NCBI RefSeq assembly: GCF_964340395.1
Contig: NC_135563.1
Span: 3,369,422 to 3,379,421, forward strand
Length of the DNA stretch: 10,000 nt
Reading direction: 5' to 3'
Origin: Glandiceps talaboti
Taxonomy: Eukaryota; Hemichordata; Enteropneusta; Spengelidae
In this document: one piece after another, positions 8,150-10,000 of the stretch
Numbering within the stretch: position 1 is the first letter of the stretch
Layout of the letters: each line of letters begins with the position of its first letter
Notes under the pieces: model-generated
Told to the model about the DNA's origin: nothing
What the model saw: only the letters and a program-made list of their open reading frames with translations
The model's database searches: none
Position numbers and translations under genes: made by a program

Positions 8150-8940
8150 ACCCACTGCATCATTCTGTAATTTTTTTCCATAACTACAAGAATGCATTAA
8201 AGTCTTTCCGGAAAACGATAAACTTTGACAGTGAGTCCATCAGACCCCGGCTACTTATTTCCCAACATTCCTTTCGACGCATTGTAACACTAGTACTCCT
8301 CTTCCGTTATCAAGTGGTCACGTGAATCTTTCTGTGTAACAGTCAGTTTTGACATACTGTATCCGTCAACAATTCACCCAAACTAATGTCACTTTCTGTG
8401 TTGTGGTAACGTCGGTCATAAAATTTCATCTGCTCCTCTAAAATATCATCTGTTTTTGTTACAACTTTGCCGTCTCCTCTTGCCAACTCGTTTATTTCTT
8501 TTTTTTTTGGTGCGTTTTTTTCCATCCTATATAGAAAGTATAAGGACTTCTTTCTTCTTTTTCTATCCATACTGCTCTAGACCTTATCTGAACACCTTCT
8601 GCTAGTACATTGTGACCTTTGCTTAGTTTCACTAAATGCCATTCTATGTTTCACCAGATGGGTTGTTTATCATCATCATCATCATCATCATCATCGTTTC
8701 ATAGTCTTTTTATCCTCGTTCCAAGTTCAGGATGTTTTTATTATAGTCAATTCCATTGTCTCTCCAAAAAAGCATCCTAACGCGTTATTACTGAATCCAG
8801 ATAACAGTCTGTATTTACTGGTAGCGATACGTTCTTCCACTCTGTTCTCTTTGTGGTACTTTTAGTATTAAATTTCCACGTTCCATGACTTCTTTTCTCT
8901 TTACTAATATGCATGTATAAAATATATATACTGCCAGTAT
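8150..8940 (-). pseudogene. L1/Tx1-like LINE ORF2 remnant, endonuclease end to RT start
   Basis: On the minus strand, pieces appear in the order expected for a LINE ORF2. About 8930-8868 encodes an end-of-endonuclease segment with SHGTWKFNT. About 8790-8740 resembles the following helical linker (ELTIIKTS). After an (ATC)9 interruption, 8620-8570 gives EGVQIRSRAVWIE. Then, after a one-base shift, 8555-8343 gives SLYFLYRMEKN, a KVVTKTDDILEEQ segment and KFYDRRY. Another shift leads to 8310-8190 with LITEEEY and, past an in-frame stop, NK*PGSDGL. This matches the 'RxKWxEEGEKxxKYFxxLEK', 'FYxxLY', 'ITEEE' and 'NKSPGxDG' series that opens the RT domain. At least three in-frame stops and two or more frameshifts show it is dead. 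The catalytic RT motifs further downstream are absent: the copy stops where the 26-bp minisatellite begins. The family is assigned from motifs, not a search. Confidence 0.8.
8669..8695. repeat. (ATC)9 microsatellite
   Basis: Nine perfect ATC triplets lie inside the decayed LINE remnant, between the linker and the pre-RT segment. They probably expanded after the element died. Confidence 0.95.
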
Positions 8941-8944
8941 TTCC

Positions 8945-9111
8945 AGTCTATTTTCTTTGTAAACATTACTAAATAATCCCTAACCCAACCCCCTCTCATC
9001 CTCTAGTGTTGCGACATGCAAATATCTGGAATTATTCGTGTCAATTTCCAACCACACGTCCACATTTATTAAGACACACTTTGATCAGATCCGATTTTTT
9101 AACAGGAGTAA
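8945..9111. other. Spacer between LINE remnant and SINE
   Basis: This is AT-rich sequence with a short C-rich patch (CCCTAACCCAACCCCC region, 8977-8993). It may include unrecognisable endonuclease sequence of the neighbouring LINE remnant. Nothing else is seen. Confidence 0.45.
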
Positions 9112-9290
9112 TGGAGCCACGATTGATCGAATGGTTAGCATGATCAACTTAGAATGTACAAGTTGCTAGGTACAAGCCTCGTTGTTGCCGTTTCACTCTG
9201 AAGGGCTTGTGTCCTTAAGGTAAGATTTGAACTACGTTTGTGCCCCGTTAATGCCAGCTGTATAATTGGGGATCTGATAGGAAAGAGGAT
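9112..9290 (+). mobile_element. Second tRNA-type SINE
   Basis: An A-box-like TGATCGAATGG (9124-9134) and a B-box-like GGTACAAGCCT (9169-9179) are 34 bases apart, as in a tRNA-derived pol III promoter. The B box differs from the GGTTCGANNCC consensus at several bases, so the copy is probably inactive. The body contains GTGTCCTTAAGGTAAGA and CCAGCTGTATAATTGGGGA. These resemble the 'GTGTCCTTGAGCAAGA' and 'CCCAGCTGTATAATGGGTACC' segments that recur in SINEs of several marine invertebrates. It is unlike the SINE at 4203-4466 in both head and body. The 3' end merges into a GT-rich microsatellite. The boundaries are approximate and no target duplication was seen. Confidence 0.7.
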
Positions 9291-9292
9291 AG

Positions 9293-9354
9293 GCGTGTGT
9301 GTGTGTGGGGGGGGGGGGGTGCGCGTGTGTATGCGTGTATATATATATGTGTGT

Positions 9355-9400
<46 letters not shown>
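9293..9400. repeat. GT-rich compound microsatellite with G13
   Basis: A short GT run is followed by 13 Gs (9307-9319), then mixed GT/GC/AT dinucleotides (9320-9360), and finally an uninterrupted (GT)20 at 9361-9400. It sits directly at the 3' end of the second SINE and may have grown from that element's tail. The alternating purine-pyrimidine tract can adopt Z-DNA. Histidine/threonine-rich or valine/cysteine-rich frames across it are translation of the repeat, not genes. Confidence 0.97.
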
Positions 9401-9401
<1 letters not shown>

Positions 9402-9640
9402 ATGTGCATGCATATTGTGCGCACTTTCCAAACAAAAGTAAAGTTGGTGATACAATCCGTCTCCTCGAGGTAAGATAATCAGAGCTAGTTGAAATGAATC
9501 ACTAACTAATCATACATTCCTGTCACTACTTCTACTGTCATCATCTATGGAAGCTTTCTCATTAAAATGACCACCGCTTTCACACAATTTTGTCATTTTA
9601 TTAGCGTGAAGGACAATATTACTACTCAACATTGCATTGA
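9401..9640. other. Unique-looking spacer
   Basis: No feature is recognised between the microsatellite and the short ORF that follows. The stretch 9520-9560 is pyrimidine-rich, but no convincing splice site or promoter can be tied to it. Confidence 0.5.
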
Positions 9641-9865
9641 CTTGACACCATAGTGGCGTATACCGTATGTAGTGAAATAAATGGAAATGTTGAGAATAAG
9701 AAGATCATAGTTCGTGTTAAGTCATCAACTTTAATCGGCGCCATTGCTGCGTTTTCGAATTGGTTATTAAAATTTAACATACCAAAGTACATTCAGATTG
9801 TGGACTACGTATATAACATAGGCACACATGGGGATGGAAATCCCGTCGTCAATGAAATGTCTTAA
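9641..9865 (+). other. Unidentified short ORF, possible exon or relic
   Basis: An open frame runs from just after a TGA at 9638-9640 to a TAA ending at 9865, about 74 codons. The first in-frame ATG comes only well inside it, and GTG at 9653 is not a normal animal start, so it would need to be an exon or part of a decayed gene. The bases CACCATAG before 9653 could act as a weak splice acceptor. The translation is balanced in composition, with a KKIIVRVKSSTLIGAIAAF segment, FSNWLLKFNIPKYIQ and then NIGTHGDGNP. It is less biased than other chance frames here. I recognise no family, and a chance ORF remains possible. Confidence 0.2.
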
Positions 9866-10000
9866 TATCTCATGTTCGTTACTAATGGCATGCTGTTTGG
9901 GATCTTTCCTACTACAGGGCTTTTGCTTTTTAATGAAATTCAATTTCCTGAATACAGAAACATCTAACGTCGGTAAAACTCAACGTCGTTCACCAAATAC
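9866..10000. other. Window end, nothing recognised
   Basis: AT-rich sequence follows the short ORF. No polyadenylation signal, splice donor or repeat could be assigned with confidence. Confidence 0.5.

Noticed and set aside
8977-8993. Telomere-like CCCTAACCC
   Set aside because: Only one partial copy exists, with no tandem extension; a chance C-rich patch.
9144-9455. His/Thr-rich (minus) and Val/Cys-rich (plus) ORFs
   Set aside because: They are translations of the GT microsatellite and the adjoining SINE.

Overview
This window looks like intergenic DNA from a eukaryotic nuclear genome, most likely a marine invertebrate animal. It is AT-rich and has no convincing intact host gene. It carries a satellite array, minisatellites and microsatellites, two decayed non-LTR retrotransposons (LINEs), two different tRNA-type SINEs, and a long fold-back element. 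The retrotransposon and SINE types are common in non-vertebrate animals. The species cannot be named from the sequence. Nothing suggests bacteria: there are no operons, no ribosome binding sites and no long ORFs.

Layout. 1-1598: 34 head-to-tail copies of a 47-bp satellite unit, all exactly 47 bp, each with an internal dyad. 1637-1848: a weak inverted-repeat structure, possibly an old MITE. 2117-2196: a 35/36-bp degenerate repeat carrying two ATCACGTGAT palindromes. 2216-2862 (minus): the 3' end of a jockey/CR1-like LINE, with the C-terminal end of its reverse-transcriptase ORF broken by a frameshift. 2990-4200: no recognised feature. 4203-4466 (plus): a SINE with tRNA-like A and B boxes and a TTA-repeat tail. 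4915-4953: a C13 tract and a possible hAT-type terminus. 4966-5234: an almost complete 269-bp palindrome flanked by a 7-bp direct repeat. 5882-5949: a 34-bp sequence in tandem duplicate. 5950-7829: AT-rich, no gene seen. 7830-8144: a 26-bp minisatellite. 8150-8940 (minus): a heavily decayed L1/Tx1-like LINE running from the end of the endonuclease into the start of the RT domain, interrupted by an (ATC)9 microsatellite. 9112-9290 (plus): a second, different SINE, followed by a G13 and GT-rich microsatellite. 9641-9865: a short unidentified ORF.

No genes here work together. The window reads as a record of successive insertions and tandem expansions. The parts most worth following up are the indel-free 47-bp satellite, whose hairpin is better in transcripts of one strand than the other, and the near-perfect fold-back element. 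Both LINE copies are dead (frameshifts, in-frame stops, 5' truncation). Family names rest on motifs recognised by eye, not on a database search.
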